DNA of 64,000 nt from Hemileia vastatrix (taxonomy: Eukaryota > Basidiomycota > Pucciniomycetes > Pucciniales > Zaghouaniaceae). Of this stretch, positions 11,007 to 21,800 are shown piece by piece. Position 1 is the first letter of the stretch; each line of letters begins with the position of its first letter. The DNA lies in assembly GCA_030280995.1 (NCBI GenBank), contig JASXTE010000007.1, forward strand, positions 17,228,501 through 17,292,500, read 5' to 3'. Both the position numbers and the translations under genes were made by a program. The notes beneath the pieces were generated by a model. It worked only from the letters and a program-made list of their open reading frames with translations. It had not been told where the DNA came from and ran no database searches.

Positions 11007-11600
11007 ATGTCAGCCAGGCTACTAGACTTAACCAGTAAAATAATTGATTATTTTACTGAGTTGAAGCCACGCCCCTTCTTCTTGCTAATAATTAATTATC
11101 TACTTAAGTATTACTTACAATTAAATAGTTAAGTACAATAAGTAGTATAAATAATTAGTGTAAATAAAATGTACCCTACAATTTTACTCCCTAACACCAT
11201 GCTCAATAGTATAAGTCAATGGGAATAAAAATTAATAATAAAATTATAAAAAAAAACTTTAAAACAATTATATTACCTCAGTGAGATATCTGGAATCCCG
11301 TGAAAGTAATATAATTAATAAATTACTGTGTAATTAATTGTGACAGTCCAAGGAACTCAAACTTTATTGCTAATAAATTTGATGCCCTTGTTGACGTACC
11401 AGTTTATTTATTTCTTATGTCATATATGTACTCCTTTTTTTTGTTATCCTTTTTCTCACACTCTTACAGTAGATGGTGTAAATTCCGTATATTTTATTCC
11501 CTCATGTTTTGCCTATAAAAGGCCTCTTACTTTGTGCTTTTCAAGACATTCCTTCATTACATAATTTTATTACTATATTTTACAATATAACACTTATTTC
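11007..11600 (+). repeat. Possible LTR of an unassigned element, with TATA box
   Basis: It starts TGTCAGCCAGGCT and contains a clear TATA context, GCCTATAAAAGGCCTCTTAC (about 11511-11530), followed by a T-rich transcript-start-like tract. A related arrangement begins at 62757 (TGTCAGCCTGGCT) with CCTATATGAAGGCC near 63630. The right boundary is unknown and no internal region was found. The remaining sequence to 12290 is AT-rich with no supported gene. Confidence 0.35.
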
Positions 11601-12289
11601 TATATTTTATAACATTAGTACTTACAACAGCGTAATTCTAATGTATAATCTATATTAAAGTTTAAGTTCTACCTCTTATATTTGAGTAAAACAATCACTT
11701 TGATTAAAAAATACGTACTATTTTGTTGAGAGTCCATTTCATCCCTTAAAAACCTCGTGAAAACTTCGAACCAAGCTTCTAGACCAAAAGGACCCCTTGA
11801 CAGATAGGGTAATGCAAATTTCAGAAAGCTGGTTCATTAACTTTTTTCTACATAAATTACATGCAGCAGTTTTTATACTGCTGCAAATTGTGAAAAAAAT
11901 TCAATGAAATGGTGAACATCTGGTTTTAATTACATCTTTTTATATTTTTCAATTCAACCTTGCTTTATGTGATTGTAAGTTAAATATGTGTGGCAATCAA
12001 AGCCACATGCGAAGCAATTTGGTTGCCTTTTATATTTATCTAGATTCTTTTTTCAATTTTACTTTTCATTTTTCAGAAAGAGATATACACGGTATGATGA
12101 ATGTATCTGCAATTAAAATTTGCCTCATTATTATCATATTTTTTGGTACACACAGGCAGATAAAATTATATAGGCAAATTCCAAAATTTCTCATTGAAAT
12201 TGTGTAAAATAATTTATATTTTATTAATTAATTACATTGTAAAAATTTAAAAACTACTTACAAGATGCCGTTTCTAAGAAGTAGAAAAG

Positions 12290-13190
12290 CCCTATGTGTG
12301 GCTCTGATCACTGAACTATGTATAATAGTGATTTGGCAGCCAGTTAAGTACTGGCTGCCAGCTTTAAGTGCAGCTTGGTGACTTGAGTCACTTTTTTGTG
12401 TAATTTAGATGCCAACCAGCCAGGTTTTTCTGGCTGGTAAAATAAATAATATATCCACCAATGTTGCTTTCAGAGACTTTGCTAGCTCTTACACTTCTCT
12501 CAGGTGCACCCTCCCAGCCAGCTTAACTGGATGCATAAATTTAAGTCGCATGCAACCAAAGTTGTGTTAAACAACTTTGGTTTCATGCAGCGGGCATGTG
12601 AGGGGCATTCAGTTTAAAACTGGCTGCATTTTTTATTCATTTGCAAGCAACCAAAGCCACTATCAGTTATTTTAGTCAATTTATTAAAATATGAGTTCAG
12701 AAGCCAGTTAAGTACTGGCTTCCAGCTTTAAGTGTAGCTTAGTGACCCAAGCCACAAGTCACAAAAGTGACTCTGGTAGCCCTAATATAAGTAAACAATA
12801 GCAGCCAGTTCAAAACTGGCTGCATAAATTTAAGTTGCATGCAACCAAAGTTGCATTAAACAACTTTGGTTGCATGCAGAGAGTATGTGAGGTGCAGGTA
12901 TGTAAACAATGAGCAATAAAATTCACTATCACTGTTTTTGATTGCTCATCTAAATATCAATGATCTTTCAGCCAGTAACAAACTGGCTTCCAAAATATAG
13001 AAATATGAAATATATAATCCAAGACACTTTCAGTAACTGGGTTAAATTTTTTTAAAAAAAAAGTGCAACAAATCAGGTTTTCCTGACTGATAGAAAAAAA
13101 TTAAAGTATTCAAATTTTTCTTGGAGTAACTTGAGTTTATGCAATTAAAAAATTACACTTGCAGCCAGTTTGAGCTGGCTTGTATTTTTA
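12290..13190. repeat. Cluster of palindromes with GCAGCCAGTT and TGCATGCAACCAAAG motifs
   Basis: Several inverted repeats occur here. GGCAGCCAGT-TAAGT-ACTGGCTGCC is at about 12335-12359. TGCATGCAACCAAAGTTG with its perfect complement is at 12836-12853 and 12861-12878. A weaker relative is near 12545-12590, with further AGCCAGTT...AACTGGCT pairs near 12610, 12700, 12800, 12970 and 13160. Units recur at about 150-300 bp, suggesting a foldback or MITE-like family. No terminal repeat or target duplication was fixed. The sequence 13190-13440 is AT-rich with nothing recognised. Confidence 0.5.
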
Positions 13191-13439
13191 AAATTTATTT
13201 GGCAAACAAAATGACTTCTTTCCACTGTTTTTGCTTAATTATGAATGTTTCTATAACATTTTATCTTGCATATATATAGGTATTTACACACCAACTCATT
13301 GGAGGTGAAGAATATATTGATACTTTTTATTAAATATTTAAAAAATTTACACAAAATTTAAAATAATATCTATCTTCTATAGAATGCATAAAATCCAATA
13401 ATCTAAATTTATATTTTTGATGATTCTTACTGTTTTCTT

Positions 13440-13788
13440 AACTGACCCCACTCATCCCTTGCCTTGCATACACATACTCTCACTTCCGCCCCTCTTTTGG
13501 CACACAATTGGTATGTATTTTCTTTTTTCTATTATTATTTTATTTATTTATATAGTTTTTCATTTTTATTAAATTTTTTTATCTTCCTTTACCCTTCTCA
13601 CCCACCCCTTGCAGTTCCACCTCACACACTTCCAACTTTCATCCCCCCACATTTTGGTATGTTTTTTTCTATACTAATTATTTTTTTATATTTTCTTCCT
13701 TGCACTCACCTCCAAACTTCTAAAGCTCAACATCATCAGCCTTTCATTCAACTCCACACCCTCATCTCCACCAACCCACGTTGCACGT
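13440..13788 (+). repeat. C-rich low-complexity tract, left part
   Basis: CACC/CTCC-rich sequence with T-rich interruptions that begin TTGGTATGT (about 13509 and 13660). The same composition and interruption type resume at 28403, on the far side of the family A insertion, so the two parts were once contiguous. Confidence 0.6.
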
Positions 13789-14061
13789 TGTGGTCTTCAA
13801 ACATTGGCAGGGGCCTTTGTTGTGTGATTTGGCGCAGTTTGTGCGTGTCTTAATTGACATCTGTTAAAGAATTGGGTATTGTTCTAGTTTTATTCCGTGG
13901 ATATTGGGTCTGCGGGTATGTGGGTACTATCATTGGATAGCCCTGGTTTTTCTCTATATTTTATGTCTTGAAGACATTTTTCATATTCTGAGTTTTAAGG
14001 GGTCATTTCCTCATTTTTCATTTAAAAAAGATTGCTGTTTAATTTTGTTTTTCGTGTTTTA
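13789..14061 (+). repeat. Truncated family A LTR
   Basis: It matches the first 270 bp or so of the LTR, then jumps at CAAGATCAG into the motif array of the element interior. CAAG may be junction microhomology. Confidence 0.75.
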
Positions 14062-14560
14062 CAAGATCAGTCCATCAAGACTTTAAACTGAAATCTGATT
14101 TCTGTTAGTCCTCCAAGACTTTAAACTGGCTGGTTTCAAGATTTTATCAAGACTAGTCCGTCAAGACTTTAAACTGAACACTGTGTTAGTCCCCCAAGAC
14201 TTTAAACTAAGGATTGTTGTTGTTTAGTCCCCCAAGACTTTAAACTGAGGGTTCTAAGTCCCCCAAGACTATAAACTGAGGAAAAAGGGTTTTTTTGTTG
14301 TAGTTGGTTTTGAAAGATTGGTGGAGGGTATCCACAGGGGGAGCCTCCGAATTTATCAAAGGCAAGTTTGGGGGTAATTGATAGGCTGGAAGCTCTATTT
14401 ACAATTACCCCAGAATGTTAGTTTTCTCTCTGTGTCTTAATGTGGTTGATCTCTGGTTCTGGCTTTATGATTTAGGTTTTTGAGTCCCCCAAGACTATAA
14501 AATGAGGATGGTCCCCCAAGACTTAAAACTGAGGTTTGTTTTGTGGTTACATCCTATAGA
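14062..14560 (-). promoter_or_regulatory. Motif array and hairpin module
   Basis: Seven or more motifs of the AGTCCCCCAAGACTTTAAACTG type occur at 14069-14280 and 14485-14535. The hairpin GGGGTAATTG...CAATTACCCC is at 14371-14411. The ZnC1 gene that normally lies to the left is absent here because of the deletion. Confidence 0.6.
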
Positions 14561-14593
14561 GGGTGTGGTCAATTATTCTTTTCTGAATCAAAC

Positions 14594-15264
14594 TCAAGTA
14601 CTAGTGGAATTACAGAGGGAATCAAGAGATGAAATGAAGTGTTCAGAATTAGCCTTGAACTGGTGAATGAGGTGTCTTCTGTTCTCAATGTCCTGTGGAT
14701 CTCTGGCAGGAGTGGATTGGAAGTAGTGAAGCAGAAGTTGTTTCTGTTGAGATGTGTGTTGTTGGAACTTGGCCTTGATAGTGGGCAAGTGCGTTGGTGT
14801 TGGTGGTGCAATGGATCCTACATTGTTATCATCACTATCAGAAGAGGGAGGAACTGAGAAGTTATCAGTTTTAAAGTTGAAGGAAGGAATGAATGTTCTT
14901 TACCATCAGATGGACCAGGGATGGGGGAACTAGTTGTTTTATGGGTTGTGGCACTCTTCTGGGAAGGGTGGAGCTTTTTGATTAATCTGGGTATCAGGAT
15001 GGATGGCCTAGATCTTTTGGTGCTGGCAGAAGAAGGACCAGGTTGAGGTGGAGGTGAATCTGTTGTGGAAGAAAGTGGACCAGCTCTGTGGCAGGTCTTC
15101 TTTCTGGATTGGCAGACATTGCAGGACGTTCTGTAAGGATGGATAGGTGGTGTCATGGCGCAGATTAAATTATTGTCGATGCAGTATTGGCAGGGGCCCA
15201 TTTCAGAGGCAGATTTGGGAAGAATGTTAAACATGGTGGTTGGATGAAGAAAGAATGCCGACAT
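14594..15264 (-). CDS. ZnC2, open frame with complete cluster (truncated first copy of the composite)
   Basis: Exon 1 is 15264-14904, the intron 14903-14854 (50 bp, ending TTCTCAG, with a CTGATAAC branch-like site) and exon 2 14853-14594. The joined frame is open for 206 codons. All six Cys are present: CQYCIDNNLIC, 12 residues, CNVCQSRKKTC. After the cluster come a Ser/Pro stretch, a Lys/Arg-rich part with PSILIPRLIKKLHPSQK, and an acidic Asp-rich start of exon 2 (SSDSDD). The copy is oriented against gag-pol and starts about 20 bp from the following LTR. Its ZnC1 partner has been deleted, so an intact ZnC2 frame survives next to rearranged sequence. Confidence 0.7.
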
Positions 15265-15282
15265 TCTCAATTGGAGGGAGGA

Positions 15283-16345
15283 TGTGGTCTTCCAACATTG
15301 GCAGGGGCCTTTGTTGTGTGATTTGGCGCGGTTTTTGCATATCTTTCTCTGGTTTTATTCAGTGGATATTGGGTCTGCGGGTATGTGGGTACTATCATTG
15401 GATAGCCCTGGTTTTTCTCTATATTTTATGTCTTGTAGATATTTTTCATATTCTAAGTTTTAAGGGGTCATTTCCTCATTTTTCATATATAAAAGATAGC
15501 TGTTTAATTTTATTTTTTGTGTTTTATGGGCTAACCTTAAGTCTTAGGGTTAAGTGCTTAGTACCATTGGATAGAGCTAATTTTTCTCCATATTTCATGT
15601 CACAATGTTGTTATAGTGAAATTCCATGTTTTAAAGGTTTTAGTAGCTGTAGCTAATTTTTCTAAGTAGATTAGTGGTTTTTATTGGTTTTCTGGATTCA
15701 GGGAGGCCGGGCTGCTTCAGGCAGCATCTCCAACGTCAGGTGGCCCGCCCGCCTCTGTTTTAGGAGGTTGGGGAGCGCTTCAGGAGGGTTTTTTATGCAA
15801 TTTGGCGGGTACAGGCTCCTGATTGGTGGGTGCGCATGGGCTCTTAGTTAGTGGTCTGTGTGTACATAGTGAATAAGACAGTTTGGGCAACCTTAATCAT
15901 CATACAACCATCCGGAGCTGATATCATTGTTCCTCACTCAGTTTTCACTGTTTTCTGGCCACAATTGGCTGTGTTTGTTGCAAGTGAGTTCTTCATTTAA
16001 CTTAACTTTGGCAACTGTTTTCTCTGTTATAGTCTTGCAAGCTATAGCAAGTATTATTTCTGTCTCTGGTGTGTATTTGCAGCCTACATCAAGTATCTTT
16101 GCTGTCTCTGGTGTGGACTTTGTTCTACATTTCAGTTCTTTGGTCTGGTAGTCTATCTGGGGACTATTTTCTTGGTTCATCAAGAAGTCAAGTGTGTTGA
16201 AAAGGGGCTTTAGCAAAACAGGAACCAACTTACTTTAGCAAGTAAATCTCACTCTATTTTTCTAAAGGGACACGGGATTTTCTCTCTGGTTTTTCTCCAA
16301 CTCCCTTGGTCAAGGCCTATAGCTAGTACTATAGGATTTTCTACA
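15283..16345 (+). mobile_element. Family A LTR, 5' LTR of the complete element and shared middle LTR
   Basis: A forward copy between the polypurine tract of the truncated element and the primer binding site of the complete one. Both CpG-containing triplets of the usual CGG-N5-CCG site are changed here (CAG and CCA, near 15720-15733), consistent with CpG decay. It includes the direct repeats TCTCTGGTGTGNATTTGCAG / TCTCTGGTGTGGAC near 16060-16120. Confidence 0.85.
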
Positions 16346-16349
16346 TTTC

Positions 16350-16366
16350 TGGTGCCCAACGTGGGG
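16350..16366 (+). other. Primer binding site, family A
   Basis: TGGTGCCCAACGTGGGG lies 4 bp after the LTR end. It matches the family D site (TGGCGCCCAACGTGGGG) except at one base. Its complement ends GGGCACCA/GGGCGCCA like a tRNA 3' end; a lysine tRNA is a reasonable guess, not proven. Confidence 0.7.
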
Positions 16367-16436
16367 TAGAACTTGCTAGTTCTTTGGAATCTCTGTTTTC
16401 TTTGGTTGGCTCTTTTTGGTGTTTTGGACTGGAAGA

Positions 16437-18818
16437 ATGGCTTCTGGTTCTGCTATTCCTGTGGTGACTGTCAGTGGGGGAGATGGTCCTCCTTCTGTGA
16501 TGGTTAGGGAGTGTGTGAGGATTAAAACTTGGGATGGTACCAAGTTTAATGGGGAGGATGTCAAGTGGTTTCTAGAGAAGTATGAAACTGCTGCTGGAGT
16601 GGATGGTGCTTCCTACCTGGACATAAAGAAGCAGATTATCTTCTTCATTGGGGATAGATCAGTGGAGAAGGAGATTGTGGCCATGTCTGGCTACAAGAAG
16701 AGAGATTGGTAATTGTTGTGTAGGGAAATGGTGGATAGATGGGGTGTCAGGTTCACTATGGTGGATCTGAACAAGGTTTTCAGTGAATGGCAATCTTATG
16801 GTGGTGTTGGAAACTTACATAGTTACAGGAAGTTTCTGCTACAGTTTGATCCTGTGGTGGAATATTTGGTGGAAGTGGAGGAGCTGGCACATGAAAATGC
16901 TGCCAAAGATGTTTTTTGGTCTGCCCTGGCTAGAGATGTCAGGATGGATGTGTTGAAGGAGTTTTCAAGAAAGGAATTGATGAAGATTCTTTCTAATGGG
17001 GATCAGAAGTTGCCTGCCTTGGATAAGGTGAAGGAGGCTGTTGAGTCCCATTTAAAGTTATTGGCTGTGGACACCTATCAGGAGGGGTGTGCCAAATATG
17101 TCAGCAGAGTCAGTGAGGCCTTGGCTGGAGAGGAAGTTAGAGAGAAGAAGGAGGAGAAAAGTTTGGTGCAGGTTCCCAAACAGGAGAGGGACCCAATGGT
17201 GGAGCAGTTGGCTGATCTTACAAAACAGCTGCACATTTTTGTGCAGGAGGCCAAGAAGTTTAATAAGGCACCTTCTCAGCCTAGAGAGTTTGAAAGGAGG
17301 GCTGGTAAGAGTGATCCTTGGGTTTGCTCTTATTTCAGTAGCAGGGGGCACAGGTCCAATGATTGTTGGGCACTGAACAGAGATGTGTCTGAAGGAAAAG
17401 TGGAGTTTGATGGCAGGGTTTTTAAGTTCCCTGACGGTTCTTTTGTGAATCCCAGTGAGGGGGAAGCTCCTGTAGATTTGGTTAGGAGAAGGGGTGGTCT
17501 CAATCAAAGGAGGCCAAGGTTTGAGGAGATTCCTGATCAGGGGAAGTCTTCTGTTAAGGTAGGTGAGGACGTCAAGGGAAAGGGGAAGGAGGTCAATAAG
17601 GTCTCTTTTTCTACTTCCTTTGGTGGCTCGGAGTTGTATTCTTGTGGTGGACAGTCAAATGGTGAATGCTTGGCTGGTGTTTATAATGTGGAAGCAGGAA
17701 AGGTGGGAAGGCCTAAGAGCAGTTCTCAGGCCCAACCAAAGCCAAATTCTTCAAAGTGGGATCCTAAGCTGAGTGCAGCTAAGAAGAGGTACAGCAAAGA
17801 GGAGCTGTACAAGATGCAGAAGGGTATGGCTGACATGGGCCCCCCTAGTTTTGGTTCATTGGACCTGAATGGTGAGCCAATGCTAATGGAGGTGGATTCT
17901 GACTCTGAGGAGGATGTCCCTTTGGCTTCATTGCCAAAGCCTGTTGGAGTCAGAGGTTCTGGGGAGGGATCTGGTTTGGTTCCTGTTAATGGTAAATCTG
18001 TTGTTGGTGCTGGTCCTCAAGAATCTTCTAGGACCAAGGTGGTGAAACAAAGAGCTCACTTTGAGAGGCCAGTAGTGTCTGGTCAAGTTAATGTTATGGA
18101 CTCTGTCCTGAAAAGGATGAATCAGGGTCAGGTTTCCCTATCTTATGGGGAATTGTATGCTATCAGTCCAGGGTTGGCTGATAGGCAGAAAAAGTTGTTG
18201 ACCAGGAGAAGAGTTTCTTCTGGTGAGGTAGAATACATTTGTGATTCTTCTGAAAAGTTTGGTGAGGGGTTGAAAACTCATTTTTCTGCTCCTCTGGGAT
18301 ATGTCAATGTCACTCTGAATGGCAGGGAGGCAAGGGCATTGGTGGATTCAGGTTCTCAGATAAACCTGATTTCTTTGTTTGAAGCAACTCATATGGGCCT
18401 CCCCATCAAAACTGGTATTGGTGGGAATTTGAGAGGGATCGGTGGCCATGTCACTGAATTGGTTGGAACTTCAGAGTTTGTGAAGTTAGATGTTGGAGGA
18501 GCCTCAGGGAAGGTTCATTTTTACATTGCTAAAGGTAATGTAAAAGCAGTTTTGGGTGGGCCATTCTTGATGGATTTTCAGGCAAGAATTGGTTATCAAT
18601 TTGATTTGGGAATCAGTTTGGAGTTGACTGTTGAAGATGAAAGGAGGCTTTAAATGAGGTTATCATACCCTGGAGAGGATGGTTGGGAGACCAGGACTGG
18701 TTTATCTTCAATGTTCCAGTGCATGGACTGCTGCAGGAGAAGGAAGGAAGTGGGTGCTGCCTCTGGTTTTTTGGAGTGCGGCTCAGGCTCTATTGAGAGT
18801 CTGTCTTTTTTAGAGTAA
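16437..18818 (+). pseudogene. Family A gag-protease (nonsense mutations)
   Basis: It starts at ATG 16437, 91 bp after the LTR. The frame is one continuous reading interrupted by TAA at 16710-16712 and TAA at 18651-18653. Without the latter it would run to TAA 18816-18818. The first half is a helical capsid-like Gag. A zinc knuckle near 17320-17365 reads CSYFSSRGHRSNDC, with the second Cys replaced by Phe; family D has CSYCNRRGHRATVC at the same place. A basic Ser/Pro-rich linker follows. Near residue 630 from the ATG, ALVDSGSQINLIS carries the aspartic protease DSG. The final stop overlaps the ATG of the pol frame as TAATG. Role: virus-like particle coat and processing protease of a Ty3-type element, inactive in this copy. 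Confidence 0.8.
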
Positions 18819-21800
18819 TGAGGGCTGATCACCCTAGTGCTACAACCTCTCCCCAAGATGAGGAAATCCCAGGTTGTAGTACGTCAGCTCCCTTGGAGAT
18901 ATACCAAGTGGATTTTCAACTTTCTCTTTTTAATGTTTCTTTTCTCTGCAAGTATTCATCAAGTTTTTTATCAAGTCTCTGTTCTCTCTCAAGATTCTTA
19001 ATTATTTTTAATTCAAGTTCAAAGAAGAAGATTGGTTATATATCTTTATTGAAAGATATGTGGAAAAGTTTTGGGGCAGTGAGATTGGGGTCTAAAAGTA
19101 AGTCCTCCCAATTGTGCACCGCTAGGGTTTCTTCTACACCTTTCAAAAACATTACCTGGGCCACACCTGTGAGCATTGGGGAAACCCCTGGTTATTTTTG
19201 TAGGTCAGAAGAAAACTCAAGAAAAGAAGATAAAAATTTCAAGATAATTCATGAAAATCAAGAAAAAAATCTGAAGATAATGAAGAAAGAAGATGCAAAA
19301 TATTGTTGTGAAGATTGTCAAGATCTATTTTTGGCCCTCCAGCATGAGGTTAAACTGCAGAAAATTATGAAGAGAGAAGATCATCAAGATCTATTTTTGA
19401 GCCTCCACCATAAGGATAAACTGCACAAGTTTAGAAGATGTGATTCAGAAGATGAATCAAGATTTGAAGATTTGGAAGTTGGAAGTGAGGATGAAGATGT
19501 GGAATTGCGGAAAAGTTTTGGAGTGGTGAGATTGGGTTGTAAAAGTAAGTCCTCCCAATTGTGCACCGCTAGGGTTTCTTCTACACCTTTCAAAAACATT
19601 ATCTTGGCCACACATGTGAGCAATGGGGAAACCCTTTGTTTTTGTTCCAGGTCTGGTGGTGAAGAATTCCTGAAGATACCTCAAGTGGAAGGTGGAGCGG
19701 CAAAGTATAAGAAGGTAGCGCAGAAGATTAGGCCTGTCAATGAGCCTATGCCTTTGGGTTTGAATCCGCCTTTGAAGAGACCTCCTTTGTCAAGAGATCC
19801 GTACTGTACTCCTTTGGTGAAGAATCCTCCAGAATTTGTAGAGACGGCTAGGGTGACTGTGGAAAGATTGAAAGTTGTTAATTTTGGTCCTGATGGGTGG
19901 TTGTCTGAAGAAGAAAAGAAGTTGTTGTTGCACGTTATTGTGCTAAGGGAAAAAGCTGTGGCGTTTGTTGAGGAGGAAAGGGGTGTATTGAAGCACTCTT
20001 ATGGGGAACCTTACTTGATTCCTGTGGTTTGTCATGAACCTTGGCAAATCAAACCTATTCCGATTCCAGCCGTTATTAGAGAGGATTTTGTGGAGATTGT
20101 TAAGGAAAGAGTCAGGACTGGGTTATATGAACAATCAACATCCAGTTACTCAAGTCCGGTTTTCTGCGTAAAAATGCAGAATGGAAAGTTGAGGTTGGTT
20201 CATGATCTTAGAGCCTTGAATAGAGTCACTATCAAGGACGCTGGTATGCCACCAAGTGCAGAGGATTTTGTGGAAGCTTTTGCTGGAAGGGTGTGTTATG
20301 TTTTAGGTGATATTATGGGTGGTTATGATGAGAGGAAACTCCATACGGATTCAAGGCCTCTCACAACTTTTGAGACTCCTTTGGGAAGATTTTAGCTCAC
20401 TAGGTTGCCTCAAGGAGCAACTAATTCAGTGGCAGTTTATCAAGCACAGATGGCTTGGATTTTGCAGGATGAGGTTCCTACTCATGCTGGTATTTTTATT
20501 GATGATGGTGGAATTAAAGGACCATCCACTGAGTATGGTAATGAGGTGTTAGCAGAGATCCCTGGCATAAGGTGGTTTGTGTGGTAATATGCAATAACTC
20601 TAGAGAGAGTGTTGTTCAGGTTTGAAGAGGCTGGTTTAACCATTTCAGGGTCAAAATTCTGTTGTTGTGTTCCTGCTTTGGAAATTCTGGGTCATGTGGT
20701 ATGCAAAGAGGGAAGGATTATGGCAAAGAAGAAGATTAATAAAATCCAGTCATGGCCAAGGCCTAAAAATACTACTGAAGTCAGGGGATTTTTGGGTGTA
20801 TGTGTATATGTCAGGATTTTTATTTAGGATTTTTCTTTGTTGGCTTCACCTTTAAGGAGGTTGACCAGAAAAGATGCAGATTGGGAATGGACTGAAGAGT
20901 GTGAAGAGGCTTTTCAGAAGTTGAAAAAGGTTGTTGGTGAAGATATTGTTCTTCACAAGTTGGATTATGGTGTTGGTGCTGGAAAAATTTATCTGGCAGT
21001 GGACTCAAGTTATATTTCTGCTGGTGCTGTTTTGTCTCAGGAGGATAAGACTGGGAGGGTCAGGCCAGTAAGATATGAGTCTGTGGTGTTTAATGAGGTG
21101 GAATCTAGGTATTCTCAACCTAAGTTGGAATTGTGTGGCGTAGCTAAAATTTTAAAGAAGCTACAGACGGTTTTGTGGGGACAGCATTTTGAGCTGCAGG
21201 TGGATGCAAAATCTTTGGTTCAGATGATCAATACACCTAGTCTTCCAAATGCTCCAATGACTAGGTTGGTGGTATTTATTCAACATTTTTCTTTTGACCT
21301 GGTACACAAACCAGGTAAAACTTTTACTATGCCTGATGGATTATCAAGGAGACCACCTACAGACAAGGATTCTGTTCTGAAGAGTTTGAAGAGGATGTTC
21401 CAGTGGTTAGGGCCAGCACAAAGGGTGCTGAAGATTTTTCTTTCCTCTCTCATGAGGCTAAACTGGATGATTTTTCTGACCTCCCCCAAGAGGCTAAACT
21501 GGCTGGATCTGATCTTGATTCTGGTGATCAGGATGTTTTTTTTGATGAAGATGGAGTTGTTGTTTGGGAAAGCTCAAAATTGGAAAAGGGGGTTTTTGGT
21601 AGTGAACTGGATTCTCACAAGGTTCAGTGGAAAGGGAAGGACGTGCCAAAATTTAAAGATTGGTGTCCTGGTTGGGCTGCTCAATTGGCTCATGTTCACA
21701 CTGGTGATTTTGATGACAGAGTTGTACCCTTGCATGTTGTTTTGTTGTATTTTGAAGATGAGACCTGGGGTAAGTCTGGGTTTTATTTTATTTTGGTGGA

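Noticed and set aside
17058..17507. Minus-strand frame of 149 codons inside gag-protease
   Set aside because: A shadow of the gag frame; no motif and not kept in family D.
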